Source: Denitrovibrio sp. | GTDB taxonomy: Bacteria; Chrysiogenota; Deferribacteres; Deferribacterales; Geovibrionaceae | Reading direction: 5' to 3' | DNA length: 64,000 nucleotides | Assembly: GCA_002869185.1 (NCBI GenBank) | Contig: PKTN01000005.1 | Location: 186,001-250,000 of the forward strand | Notes under the pieces: generated by a model | Seen by the model: the letters and a program-made list of their open reading frames with translations, nothing else | What the model was told of the DNA's origin: nothing | Database searches by the model: none | Made by a program: the position numbers and the translations under genes | Part shown: positions 1 through 8,675 of the stretch, piece after piece | Position numbering within the stretch: the first letter of the stretch is position 1 | Layout of the letters: each line of letters begins with the position of its first letter

Positions 1-94
1 TAAAATTTACACCGTTATCAAGCACTGATTTACCTCCGGCAAACGCTGATGTCGCCAGTAATAAAGACAATAATATTAAAATGGCTTTATTCAT
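1..94 (-). CDS. Start of a secreted protein (partial, runs off window start)
   Basis: Only the first 31 codons are inside the window. They read as a Sec signal peptide: a short positive start (MNKA), a hydrophobic core rich in Leu and Ile, and an Ala-rich end (TSAFAGG) with a likely signal peptidase I site after AFA. An AGAGG ribosome site lies 8 bases upstream of the ATG. The mature part begins GKSVLDNGVNF and is too short to name. It lies downstream of purN on the same strand with a 48-base gap, so it may be cotranscribed. Function is unknown. Confidence 0.6.
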   Translation of the reverse strand, partial: MNKAILILLSLLLATSAFAGGKSVLDNGVNF

Positions 95-142
95 TTTAAG
101 CCTCTTTTATTTGAAAACATTAGTTAACCTTTCTAATGCTTC

Positions 143-748
143 TTACAAGTTTATAACGACCCTTCTGCCTTCAACCTTCAGTTTGTCAGCACAAAACAGG
201 CGGACTACTTCAGGGTATAGCTTATGCTCTTCAACCAATATTCTAGCACAAAGGTCATCCTCTGTATCATCCTGTTCCACAGGGACAACCGACTGGAGGA
301 TAATAGCTCCGTTATCCATCTCTTCATCCACAAAATGCACAGTGCAACCAGCGAATTTAACACCATATTCAAGAGCTTGCTTTTGGGCATCTAACCCTTT
401 GAAAGACGGGAGTAACGATGGGTGGATATTTATAATTCTGTTGCGGAAAGCATCTACAAATACTGACGATATTATACGCATAAAACCGGCAAGACAAACA
501 AGCTCAGTTCCATTCTCTTCTAAGATGCGTACGATCTCAGTGTCATAAGCTTCACGACCATCAAAATCCTTAGGATTCACAAAAACAGCATTAAGACCAC
601 TCTCTTTTGCAAACTCTAGCCCTTTTGCATCCGCTTTGTTACTTATAACAACTGCTATCTCACCATCTATCTCGCCAGCGTCGACTGCCTTCTTTATAGA
701 AATAAAATTGCTCCCTCTACCGGAGAGCAATACAGCTATCTTTTTCAA
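143..748 (-). CDS. purN: Phosphoribosylglycinamide formyltransferase PurN
   Basis: Transfers a formyl group from 10-formyl-THF to GAR, the third step of purine synthesis, in the cytoplasm. The 201-residue length is usual. Visible marks are the N-terminal LLSGRGSN phosphate-binding loop, the catalytic Asn-His region INIHPSLLPSFKG, and CTVHFVDEEMD carrying the catalytic Asp. The start is a TTG that overlaps the TGA stop of purM (TTGA), indicating translational coupling; no better start is present. With purM it forms a two-gene purine unit. The function is secure from the motifs. Confidence 0.95.
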   Translation of the reverse strand: MKKIAVLLSGRGSNFISIKKAVDAGEIDGEIAVVISNKADAKGLEFAKESGLNAVFVNPKDFDGREAYDTEIVRILEENGTELVCLAGFMRIISSVFVDAFRNRIINIHPSLLPSFKGLDAQKQALEYGVKFAGCTVHFVDEEMDNGAIILQSVVPVEQDDTEDDLCARILVEEHKLYPEVVRLFCADKLKVEGRRVVINL

Positions 749-1779
749 TTTATACCCTCAATCTCTACTTCACCAGAATCTGTAACAGAACCTATTATAC
801 AAGCGTCATCAATGAGTGACATGCACTTCTCTGCCTGAACCTGCTCCATAACAATTATGAAGCCTATCCCCATGTTAAACACACGGTAAAGCTCTTTCTC
901 TTCTATACCTGATTTCTCAAGGATGAATTTATAAAGCCCAGGAGTAGGGAACGCGTCAGGGTTAATTTTAACGCCTGCACCCTCAGGTAGGACTCTTGGA
1001 ATATTATCGTAGAAACCACCACCAGTGATATGGACCATACCTTTAACTTTTATCCCCTCTTCGAGAATCTTCATCACCTGTGGAACATATATTCTTGTAG
1101 GCTCAAGGAGAGCATCTTTCAGAAGTGTATCGCCATATAGAACATCATCAGCCTTCAAACCAAGGTTTTCAAAGAAGAGCTTTCTAGCTAGTGAGTAGCC
1201 GTTGCTATGTAATCCACTAGATGGAAGACCTACAAGCACGTCACCCTTTGCTATATTCTCACCTGTGATAGCTTTTGGTTTGTCGAGTATACCAACAGCA
1301 AAACCTGCAAGGTCAAAATCTTCGCCAGAGTACATACCAGGCATTTCAGCTGTCTCGCCACCAACAAGCGGTGAACCAGACTGTCTGCAACCTTCCGCTA
1401 TACCTTCGACAACTCTGCTCATCTTCTCAGAGCTAAGTTTTCCTGTTGCCATATAATCAAGAAAAAATAGTGGTTTAGCTCCTGTCACGATAATATCGTT
1501 AACACACATAGCCACTAGGTCTATACCAACGGTATCCAGTTTATCTGTATCAATAGCTACCTTAAGTTTTGTCCCAACTCCGTCAGTTCCAGAGACTAGA
1601 ACAGGGTGCTCCATACCTTTTGCCGCTGAAATATCAAAAAAGCCAGCAAAGCCACCGATGCTACCAAGTACATTTTTATTATAAGTAGACTCGACAGTCT
1701 TTTTAATCACAGAGACGAATCTGTTCCCTTCGTCGATATCCACTCCACTGTTTTTATAATCTAGTCTGTTTTCAGACAC
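745..1779 (-). CDS. purM: Phosphoribosylformylglycinamidine cyclo-ligase PurM (AIR synthetase)
   Basis: Closes the imidazole ring of AIR from FGAM using ATP, the fifth step of purine synthesis. At 344 residues it has the standard length. Conserved segments are SGTDGVGTKLK, DLVAMCVND, LVGGETAEMPGMY and the HITGGGFYDNIPRVLP block of the AIRS C-terminal domain. The chosen start is a GTG preceded by AGAGGTG; an ATG one base away is out of frame. It precedes and overlaps purN, and follows the acidic response regulator by 12 bases, so all three may share one transcript. Confidence 0.95.
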   Translation of the reverse strand: MSENRLDYKNSGVDIDEGNRFVSVIKKTVESTYNKNVLGSIGGFAGFFDISAAKGMEHPVLVSGTDGVGTKLKVAIDTDKLDTVGIDLVAMCVNDIIVTGAKPLFFLDYMATGKLSSEKMSRVVEGIAEGCRQSGSPLVGGETAEMPGMYSGEDFDLAGFAVGILDKPKAITGENIAKGDVLVGLPSSGLHSNGYSLARKLFFENLGLKADDVLYGDTLLKDALLEPTRIYVPQVMKILEEGIKVKGMVHITGGGFYDNIPRVLPEGAGVKINPDAFPTPGLYKFILEKSGIEEKELYRVFNMGIGFIIVMEQVQAEKCMSLIDDACIIGSVTDSGEVEIEGIN

Positions 1780-1791
1780 ATTACACCTCTA

Positions 1792-4248
1792 TTATTCTTT
1801 ATCGCCTTTTACAAGACGATCTATTTCCGCTTTAATCGCTCTTTCTAATATTCCCGGCAGTTCCTCTTTAAGAATAGCTGATATCTTATCCGCTAAGACA
1901 TCTTTCACTGTATCGCGAAGCATAGTCTCATCGATTGAATCTTCGATAGCCCCAGCCATAACTTCACTAGGGATACTCTCTTCTGCAACACTTGACTCCT
2001 CTACTTCTGCTTCTTTTTCAAGCAGTATATCGTCAAGGTCATCAACAGGAACATCAAGCTCCTCGTCTAACTCATCATCGATGCAATCCAAACACTCTTC
2101 AGCGTCATCAAGAACGTCTTCTATATCTTCGTCAGTTGTGAAATCAACTTCCTCTTCTGCATTTATGCTGTCTAATAAATTATCGAACTCATCTTCATCC
2201 TCGTCTGGTTCAGGAGCTTCGATAAGTATACTTATATCCTCATCATCTTCAGGAGATACAGGTTCTGGTTCTTTACCAATATTTTCTTCATCTACCTGCT
2301 CTAGTCCAGCGAAAGGATCATCTGCAAGCGGGTCGATCTCTTCAACAATTTCTTCTTCTATTGGCTCAGATGCCAGTTCTTCAGTAACATCCTCTAGTTC
2401 CTCTGCCAATTCAGGTTCTTCTATTTGCTCTTCTGTTACTTCTTCAGCAACATCGTCGAGAATCTCTTCCAGCTCAGGCAACTCTATCTGCTCTTCAACA
2501 GCTTCTTTTGCGACATCGTCAAGAGGCTCCTCAATCTCAGGCTCTTCGACGGTCTCTTCCTCTGTCTCAGCATCATCAAGCTCGCTTACTAGGTCACCAC
2601 TGTCAGCCTCTTCAGCTTCAGCAGCCTCACGAGCTAAGATTTCATCTATGCTCATACCTACTGCCGGTACAGTTGGTAGTTCTTTCAACATATCCTCAAG
2701 GTCTTCGTCTAGTTCATCGTCAGTATCTATATCGTCTAGCATGCTTTCGATATCATTCTCTTCTAATGCTTCCTCAACCTCAGATGTCTCTTCGATTTCT
2801 GCTGTATCTTCAACCGCTTCTTCGATGTCATCATCGAGTTCAGCAAGAAGACTTTCTGCTGTAGCTTCGACATCTTCGACAGAATTATCATCTATTACAT
2901 CTTCTGCCTGATCTATCTCTTCAGCAAAAATGTCATCTACATCGACTTCAGGAGTAGCGGATGGTTCGATCTCTTCAGAAATCTCCTCATCACCGATACT
3001 TGCTTCGGACAAAAGATCCTCTATGGTTGCTTCTTCTGGTACTTCAACATCAAGAGGAGCATCTGCGAGCTCATCAAGAAGACTCTCCGCTGAATCCTCT
3101 TGAACCTCACTTGTCTCCTCGAACTCAGAAAGCATAGCTTCTGTATCATCAACTTGTCTTTCAACAGCAGGTGCATCAGCTAGTTCATTGAGAAGGTCTG
3201 CGGCATCATCAGCCAGAGAAAGTTCCTCTTCAACAATAGGTTCACCCTCGGCAATCTCTTCAGTATCTGTTTCATCGGCTAATTCATCCATGTCAATGTC
3301 GCCAATGTCAGGTATCTCATCTATATCTTCTTCACTAGGCTCAACCTCAGAGGTAATCTCTTCATCCTCTTCTTCGAACTCAGGAATTTCTATCTCTTCT
3401 TCATCGTTTTCATCTTCGGTATCTTCTTCAGGCATAAGTGCGTTCATCTCTTCATCAGATAAGATGTCTTCCTCAGCCTCCTCTGTTATCTCTAAATCTG
3501 GCGATACTCCTTCCAGATTCTCTTCTGTAACTTCAGCACGAACATCAGTGACAGGTTCAGTCTCTTCTTCAATCCCAATCTCTTCGAGAACATCTTCTGC
3601 TTCATCAGAAATTTCTTCCGGTTCAGCCTCAATTTCATCTGCCTGTTCTTCTGTAGCTGATTCGTCTTCTTCTGTGACATCTTCTGTTAAATCTTCTGTT
3701 AAATCTTCTGATATCTCGTCTTCTATTTCATCAATAACCGCCTCTTCCTCTATGACCTCTTTTAGCTCATCGGATTCCTCGGTGATATCTTCTATCTCTT
3801 CGTTATCGTCTTCTATAGCTTCGTTAACCTCTTCAGTACCCTCAATAGGCTCTTCTTCTATAAGGAGAGGAACAGGGGCTGATCTTTCAGCAGCGAGTCC
3901 AATATTTATCTTATCTTCGAGAGATTCTGCATCGAATGGTTTAAAAATAAAATCATCAGCACCAGCTTCAGCACATTGATGCTCTTCGAACTGGTCAAAT
4001 GCACCAACGAGAAGTATAACCCAACAATCAGGGCAGTGCTCTCTAACCACAGCGACCATCTCACTAGCTTTGATATTTGCGAGTTTATTATCCAAAAGGA
4101 CAAGATCAGGGCTTTCCACCTTAAGTTTCATAACAGCTTCTTCACGTGAGAAGACTTTATAAACGTCATAAGTCACTTTATCCACACATAATTCTATGAC
4201 TCTGTGGATAGTTACACTATCATCAATAAGAAGTATTTTCTTTTTCAT
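1792..4248 (-). CDS. Response regulator with a very long acidic repeat-rich region
   Basis: An 818-residue protein. Residues 1-120 are a CheY-like receiver with the acidic pair D9/D10, the phospho-acceptor D53 and K103 (FKPF). The usual Thr/Ser is replaced in LLVGAFD. Residues about 125-765 are almost wholly Glu, Asp, Ile, Leu, Val and Ser. They contain imperfect repeats, including a LLxELADAP motif (two clear copies plus a diverged LLAELDDD) and a VEEQIExPEL unit. The last 50 residues (VKDVLADKISAILKEELPGILERAIKAEI) form a conserved-looking amphipathic helix. No DNA-binding or enzyme domain is visible. It probably acts by binding a partner through its C-terminal helix, with the acidic part as a flexible linker. 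Receiver assignment is firm; the role is unknown. Confidence 0.8.
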   Translation of the reverse strand: MKKKILLIDDSVTIHRVIELCVDKVTYDVYKVFSREEAVMKLKVESPDLVLLDNKLANIKASEMVAVVREHCPDCWVILLVGAFDQFEEHQCAEAGADDFIFKPFDAESLEDKINIGLAAERSAPVPLLIEEEPIEGTEEVNEAIEDDNEEIEDITEESDELKEVIEEEAVIDEIEDEISEDLTEDLTEDVTEEDESATEEQADEIEAEPEEISDEAEDVLEEIGIEEETEPVTDVRAEVTEENLEGVSPDLEITEEAEEDILSDEEMNALMPEEDTEDENDEEEIEIPEFEEEDEEITSEVEPSEEDIDEIPDIGDIDMDELADETDTEEIAEGEPIVEEELSLADDAADLLNELADAPAVERQVDDTEAMLSEFEETSEVQEDSAESLLDELADAPLDVEVPEEATIEDLLSEASIGDEEISEEIEPSATPEVDVDDIFAEEIDQAEDVIDDNSVEDVEATAESLLAELDDDIEEAVEDTAEIEETSEVEEALEENDIESMLDDIDTDDELDEDLEDMLKELPTVPAVGMSIDEILAREAAEAEEADSGDLVSELDDAETEEETVEEPEIEEPLDDVAKEAVEEQIELPELEEILDDVAEEVTEEQIEEPELAEELEDVTEELASEPIEEEIVEEIDPLADDPFAGLEQVDEENIGKEPEPVSPEDDEDISILIEAPEPDEDEDEFDNLLDSINAEEEVDFTTDEDIEDVLDDAEECLDCIDDELDEELDVPVDDLDDILLEKEAEVEESSVAEESIPSEVMAGAIEDSIDETMLRDTVKDVLADKISAILKEELPGILERAIKAEIDRLVKGDKE

Positions 4249-4387
4249 GAAACCCCCCGCAAAACAAACGGCTACAAGTTCAAAGGCACATTACTCTCTG
4301 CTTTCTTGTCTAACTTCCAATATTATCACTATAGGAGTTAATAATCAACCAGATGAATGTCGCAAAGGGGCATAAAATAAGGAGAAA

Positions 4388-4879
4388 TTAGCAGATACTT
4401 GACGGTTCACCATAAAGATCTATTATTCGCTTATTAATACAGTCAGGAACAAATGGAGATACATCCCCGCCATGCTCTGCAACCTCGCGAACCATACTGG
4501 ATGAGATAAATATATACTGCTTGTTAGGCATAAGGAAAACTGTCTCAAAATTTGGATCCATCTTCCTGTTCATTAGTGCTAGCTGGAATTCAAACTCAAA
4601 ATCACCAACAGCCCTAAGCCCTCTAATAACAAGGTCAGCTTTCATCTTTTTCATAAAATGAACCAACAAACATGTAAAGGGAACAACTTCGATATTCTTA
4701 TACTCAAAGAGAGCCTCTTTAGCCATCTCTACCCTCTCCTCAAGTGGAAAAGCTGTCTTCTTTTTAGGATTTTCAGATACTGACAAGATTAATTTATCGA
4801 AAAGCTTCGCACCTCTTGCTGCGATATCAACGTGTCCTTTTGTAAGTGGGTCAAAAGTCCCTGGGTATAGTGCTATCAT
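4388..4879 (-). CDS. coaD: Pantetheine-phosphate adenylyltransferase CoaD
   Basis: Makes dephospho-CoA from 4-phosphopantetheine and ATP, the penultimate step of CoA synthesis. It is 163 residues, as usual. The nucleotidyltransferase signature GTFDPLTKGH is near the N-terminus, followed by RGLRAVGDFEFEFQ and the ISSSMVRE signature. It overlaps the rsmD stop by four bases; rsmD-coaD is a very common bacterial pair. Oddity: in the VPFTCLLVHF segment a Cys (TGT, 4670-4672) sits where many homologues have Gly (GLLVDF). This could come from GGT by one G-to-T change, but the position is not invariant. Confidence 0.96.
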   Translation of the reverse strand: MIALYPGTFDPLTKGHVDIAARGAKLFDKLILSVSENPKKKTAFPLEERVEMAKEALFEYKNIEVVPFTCLLVHFMKKMKADLVIRGLRAVGDFEFEFQLALMNRKMDPNFETVFLMPNKQYIFISSSMVREVAEHGGDVSPFVPDCINKRIIDLYGEPSSIC

Positions 4880-5409
4880 TTTTTCACCGAAAGGTAGTAA
4901 ATTTTAGTGTCTCCGTACTTCTTTTCACTTGTCATGACAAAGGTTTCCTCTGGGTAGACAAACGGAGCCCTAACGCTCTCTTCATATATGATAATTCCAT
5001 CATTTGCAAGTAATTCATGCTCTACAATGGATTTCAAAAGCTCATTTGGATCGACTGTCTGATATGGCGGATCTATAAAAATCACATCAAAAGCTTCCCC
5101 AAGGCGACCCATGACGGCCTCCACCTTCCCTTTAACGACCCGAAATGTACCACGTTCTGCCATCTCACAATTCTTCTTTACAAAATCAGACTTTATATCC
5201 ACAAACGTGCAATAAGCTGCCCCTCTACTGAGAGCCTCTAGCCCGAATGAGCCTGTACCACAATAAAGATCCAAAACTCTTGTTTCTAGTACATCATCAT
5301 ACAATGCCGAAAAGATTGCATTCCTAACCTTGTCAGACGTTGGTCTTATCGACGAGTCCTTTGGCGTTTCTATTCGTTTGTGTTTGAAGCTTCCGCTTAT
5401 AATCTTCAC
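4876..5409 (-). CDS. rsmD: 16S rRNA m2G966 methyltransferase RsmD
   Basis: SAM-dependent methyltransferase acting on G966 of 16S rRNA in the small ribosomal subunit. Its 177 residues show the family N-terminus (IISGSFKHKRIETP, then RPTSDKVRNAIF), motif I DLYCGTGSFGLEALSRGA and the catalytic FIDPPY motif. The start is a GTG with a GGAGAG ribosome site, and the conserved N-terminus fixes it there. As a result the first 77 bases overlap the 3' end of the upstream radical SAM gene in another frame. Confidence 0.94.
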   Translation of the reverse strand: MKIISGSFKHKRIETPKDSSIRPTSDKVRNAIFSALYDDVLETRVLDLYCGTGSFGLEALSRGAAYCTFVDIKSDFVKKNCEMAERGTFRVVKGKVEAVMGRLGEAFDVIFIDPPYQTVDPNELLKSIVEHELLANDGIIIYEESVRAPFVYPEETFVMTSEKKYGDTKIYYLSVKK

Positions 5410-6361
5410 CTAGGCTCTCCTTTATCTTTTCACATATCAGTTTAAAATCTGGCGTTACACCTGCACAAATTTCAACTTGCTTTCTGTGCATCTTTTTCAA
5501 AATACAGCCATAACCATATGCAATATTTAAATATTTCTGATCAATCTGCAAAACATGTCCCATTTCAAAAAAGGTTTGTAATGCAACTGTTTTTGCCATG
5601 TCGCCCATTGCAGGATGATAAGCTCCAGCCATCGCTGAATCTCTAACAGAATCACTATCGTGCAACCCAACCCTAATAACATTACACCCTGATGCAGTCA
5701 ACATTATATACCCATAAGCACATCTTGCAACGGCTTCGCTAAGCTCTAAAGGTGCGTACTCTCCAGACGTATATAGGTCGGAGAGTTCTGTCTCTGGAAA
5801 GACTACACACGGATAGATACGAGCATAATCTGCATTAAGCAAAACAGCCTTTTCAACTGTCTCTACAAAGCTTGAAAAGTCCTCTTTATACAGACCTGTC
5901 ATCAACTGTATACCTACTGTCTCTACCCTCTCTTTCAGAAGTCTCACAGCCTCTATACATTCGTCTGAATCGTATGGTCTTCGGTTAGCTTTTAAGACTG
6001 AATCATCCAAAGATTGGACACCTAGTTCGATAACTTTAACGTTATTTGCTAGTGCTTCATCAATAATCTCATCGCTTATACAGTCTGGACTTGTCGAAAA
6101 CCTTAACCTATCCATACCACTTTCCTCCGCAAGCCTATACAAGCTATAACGAATGTCCTTTGGTAAACATGAAAAGCTACCACCAAAATAGGCTAGTTCA
6201 TTCCACTCCACATCATATGATAGATTAGTTTTGATTTGTTCTTTCGCAGAAGTTAAAATATCAGCAGGCGCAACACCTGTGATCTTGTGTTGATTGCAAT
6301 AGACACACCTTGATGTGCATCCTGCAAAACTTATAAAGACTGGGAGTATTTTATTTTTCAT
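5333..6361 (-). CDS. Radical SAM protein (Elp3/coproporphyrinogen-oxidase-like fold)
   Basis: A 342-residue radical SAM enzyme. The 4Fe-4S motif CTSRCVYC follows the family N-terminus ILPVFISFAG. A YFGGSFSCLP segment and a VIELGVQSLDDSVL segment match the Elp3/HemN-like radical SAM superfamily. The exact substrate is not known to me. It lies between rnc (11-base overlap) and rsmD (77-base overlap), within the ribosome/fatty-acid operon. The C-terminal tail after about residue 318 (KLQTQTNRN onward) looks non-conserved and is encoded entirely inside rsmD. An older stop may have been lost, extending the gene. Confidence 0.85.
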   Translation of the reverse strand: MKNKILPVFISFAGCTSRCVYCNQHKITGVAPADILTSAKEQIKTNLSYDVEWNELAYFGGSFSCLPKDIRYSLYRLAEESGMDRLRFSTSPDCISDEIIDEALANNVKVIELGVQSLDDSVLKANRRPYDSDECIEAVRLLKERVETVGIQLMTGLYKEDFSSFVETVEKAVLLNADYARIYPCVVFPETELSDLYTSGEYAPLELSEAVARCAYGYIMLTASGCNVIRVGLHDSDSVRDSAMAGAYHPAMGDMAKTVALQTFFEMGHVLQIDQKYLNIAYGYGCILKKMHRKQVEICAGVTPDFKLICEKIKESLGEDYKRKLQTQTNRNAKGLVDKTNV

Positions 6362-7055
6362 TACCTAGTTTTCTGAGTGCATTCTTAGCTGCATCCTTCT
6401 CAGCACTCTTCTTTGTTTTGCCTATCCCTTTTTCAGAGACAAGAGTTTCGACATCAACCCTGACGACAAATATTTTGTCATGTTCAGGCCCTCTTTCGTC
6501 AAGTACAGTGTACTCAGGCAATGTTCCGAATTTTCTTTGGGAAATCTTTTGCAACTCACTCTTAGCATCGACAAAAGAACTGTTAGATATGTCTTCGTCT
6601 ATACGTGAGCCAAAATGGGTAATGATTATCCTACGTGCTGCATCATAGCCACCATCAAGATAGATAGCAGCCACTACAGACTCGAAGATATCACAAAGCA
6701 GTGATTCCTTATATTTTCCGCCAGATGCTTTTTCACCCTTACCAAGCAGAAGGTGCTCGCCAAGCTTAAGCTCGGTAGCTATCTTACTAAGGAATCCTTC
6801 ACTGACGAAGTAGCCACGAAGCTTAGACAACAGACCCTCATCGTAGTTTTTATATCTGTCCAGCAGATATTCTGTAACGATAAGTTGTAATACTGCATCG
6901 CCTAAAAATTCGAGACGCTCATAATTTTGTTTATTGCGTATCTCGTGAGCATAAGACCTATGAGTCAGAGCTTCAAGCACTATAGACCTGTCGGAGAAAC
7001 TGTAATCAATACGTTCTTCTAGTAAGCCTATATCAGAGCTTGAAATATTACTCAT
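6351..7055 (-). CDS. rnc: Ribonuclease III
   Basis: Double-strand RNA endonuclease that processes rRNA precursors and structured mRNAs. It has 234 residues. The RNase III signature ERLEFLGDAVLQ carries the catalytic acidic residues, and CDIFESVVAAIYLDGG holds the second metal-binding cluster. A C-terminal double-strand RNA-binding domain begins near residue 160 (DAKSELQKISQRK) and ends KKSAEKDAAKNALRKLG. It overlaps fabF by eight bases upstream, the fabF-rnc order seen in many bacteria. Confidence 0.96.
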   Translation of the reverse strand: MSNISSSDIGLLEERIDYSFSDRSIVLEALTHRSYAHEIRNKQNYERLEFLGDAVLQLIVTEYLLDRYKNYDEGLLSKLRGYFVSEGFLSKIATELKLGEHLLLGKGEKASGGKYKESLLCDIFESVVAAIYLDGGYDAARRIIITHFGSRIDEDISNSSFVDAKSELQKISQRKFGTLPEYTVLDERGPEHDKIFVVRVDVETLVSEKGIGKTKKSAEKDAAKNALRKLGNEK

Positions 7056-8292
7056 ACTTCTTAAATATCAGAGTTCCGTTTGTACCACCAAATCCAAATG
7101 AATTACTAAGAGCGTATTTCACTTCTTTCTCTTGTGGTGTATTTGGCACATAGTCAAGTGTGCATTCATGATCCTGATTCACTAGGTTTATTGTTGGAGG
7201 AACTATCCCCTTCTCAATAGCCATACAACAGTAGATACCCTCTACACTACCAGCAGCACCAAGAAGGTGACCTGTCATAGACTTTGTAGAGCTGATCTTA
7301 ATTTTTTTAGCATGATCGCCAAAAAGTTCTGTAATAGCTTTTGATTCACCCTTATCGTTAAAAGGTGTGGACGTTCCGTGTGCGTTTATGTAGTCAACGT
7401 CAGTAAGTTCGATACCAGCGTCTCTAACTGCAGCTTTCATAGACCTAATAGCTCCAGCACCTGTCTCATCAGGGGCTGTCATGTGGTGTGCATCAGCAGA
7501 TGCGCCATAACCAACAACTTCACCATAGATCTTAGCTCCTCTAGCCTGAGCATGCTCTAAGGACTCCAGAAGCATAATACCACAACCTTCTCCCATAACG
7601 AATCCGTCACGGTCTTTATCAAAAGGTCTTGATGCTTTTTCTGGATCATCATTTCTTTTAGAAAGTGCCTTCATGTTAGCAAAGCCACCGATTGCAAGAG
7701 ATGTTATTGCACTCTCTGTACCACCAGCAAGCATAACGTCAGCATCATCACGCTGAATTATTTTTACTGCTTCACCAACAGAGTGCGTCCCTGTTGTACA
7801 TGCAGTAACGATACTAAGGTTTGGACCTTTAAAGCCAAACTGGATAGATACCGCACCACTAGCCATGTTTATTATGGAAGTAGGAATGAAGAAAGGAGAA
7901 ATCTTTTTGACCCCTCTCGCGTCAAATGCTCTTGTTGTCTCTTCGATAGCGTGAAATCCACCGATACCAGAACCTACACAGGTTCCACATCTGTCGAGAT
8001 CAACCTTCTCAGAGTCAAAATTAGCCATTGTTAGTGCCATCTGTGATGCCACAACAGCGAAAGTTACAAATGTCTCGTGCCTTTTAACTGATTTAGGTTC
8101 AACAAATTTTGATGCATCGAAATCCTTTACCAGTCCTGCAAATTTAACAGGTAAGTCTTCTGTATTAAGTCTTTCAGCAGGAATAAGTCCTATCCCTGAT
8201 TTTCCAGCCATAAGCGAATTCCAGTTCTCTTCGTTTCCTATGCCGATAGGCGTAATAAGACCGTATCCTGTTACTACTACTCTTTTCTTCAC
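7048..8292 (-). CDS. fabF: 3-oxoacyl-ACP synthase II FabF
   Basis: Condenses malonyl-ACP with acyl-ACP in each fatty-acid elongation round. It has 414 residues with the ketosynthase triad visible: the active Cys in VTACTTGTHSVGE, the first His in INAHGTSTPFND and the second His in SMTGHLLGAAG. GFGGTNG closes the fold. It follows acpP by 55 bases in the standard acpP-fabF-rnc order. I see no unusual feature. Confidence 0.97.
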   Translation of the reverse strand: MKKRVVVTGYGLITPIGIGNEENWNSLMAGKSGIGLIPAERLNTEDLPVKFAGLVKDFDASKFVEPKSVKRHETFVTFAVVASQMALTMANFDSEKVDLDRCGTCVGSGIGGFHAIEETTRAFDARGVKKISPFFIPTSIINMASGAVSIQFGFKGPNLSIVTACTTGTHSVGEAVKIIQRDDADVMLAGGTESAITSLAIGGFANMKALSKRNDDPEKASRPFDKDRDGFVMGEGCGIMLLESLEHAQARGAKIYGEVVGYGASADAHHMTAPDETGAGAIRSMKAAVRDAGIELTDVDYINAHGTSTPFNDKGESKAITELFGDHAKKIKISSTKSMTGHLLGAAGSVEGIYCCMAIEKGIVPPTINLVNQDHECTLDYVPNTPQEKEVKYALSNSFGFGGTNGTLIFKKYE

Positions 8293-8347
8293 AAAATCCT
8301 CCGCAATAAACTAAGGGGCCCTGTGAGCCCCTCGTTAATTTCTAATA

Positions 8348-8584
8348 TTACTCAGCAGCTGCTTTGATGTGTGTTATGGCGTCGCCAACAGTTTTAATCT
8401 TCTCAGCTTCTTCATCAGGGATTTCGAGACCGAACTCCTCTTCAAAAGCCATGATAAGCTCTACTGTGTCAAGTGAGTCAGCGTCAAGGTCGTCGATAAA
8501 AGATGCTGCTTCTACAACTGCATCCGCTTCAACATTAAGCTGCTCTACAATAATTTCTTTTACTTTTGCTTCGATATCTGCCAT
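8348..8584 (-). CDS. acpP: Acyl carrier protein
   Basis: Small acidic 78-residue carrier of growing acyl chains. Ser in [12 protein letters not shown] is the 4-phosphopantetheine attachment site. The product of coaD in the same cluster feeds CoA, the donor of that arm. The ATG follows an AGGAGGATCC ribosome site, a strong one as expected for an abundant protein. The gene sits between fabG and fabF. Confidence 0.98.
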   Translation of the reverse strand: MADIEAKVKEIIVEQLNVEADAVVEAASFIDDLDADSLDTVELIMAFEEEFGLEIPDEEAEKIKTVGDAITHIKAAAE

Positions 8585-8675
8585 TTGGATCCTCCTAGAT
8601 TTCTCGTTAGAGACATATATTTATTTCTGTCTTTATGCAAGTTTAAAATTACACTTTCTTTAATTGATCAACTGA

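Noticed and set aside
2081-3979. Long Ser-rich open frames on the plus strand opposite the acidic response regulator
   Set aside because: They are the antisense of Glu/Asp codons (GAA, GAT read as TTC, ATC, TCT). They lack ribosome sites and domain content, and the receiver on the minus strand proves the coding strand.
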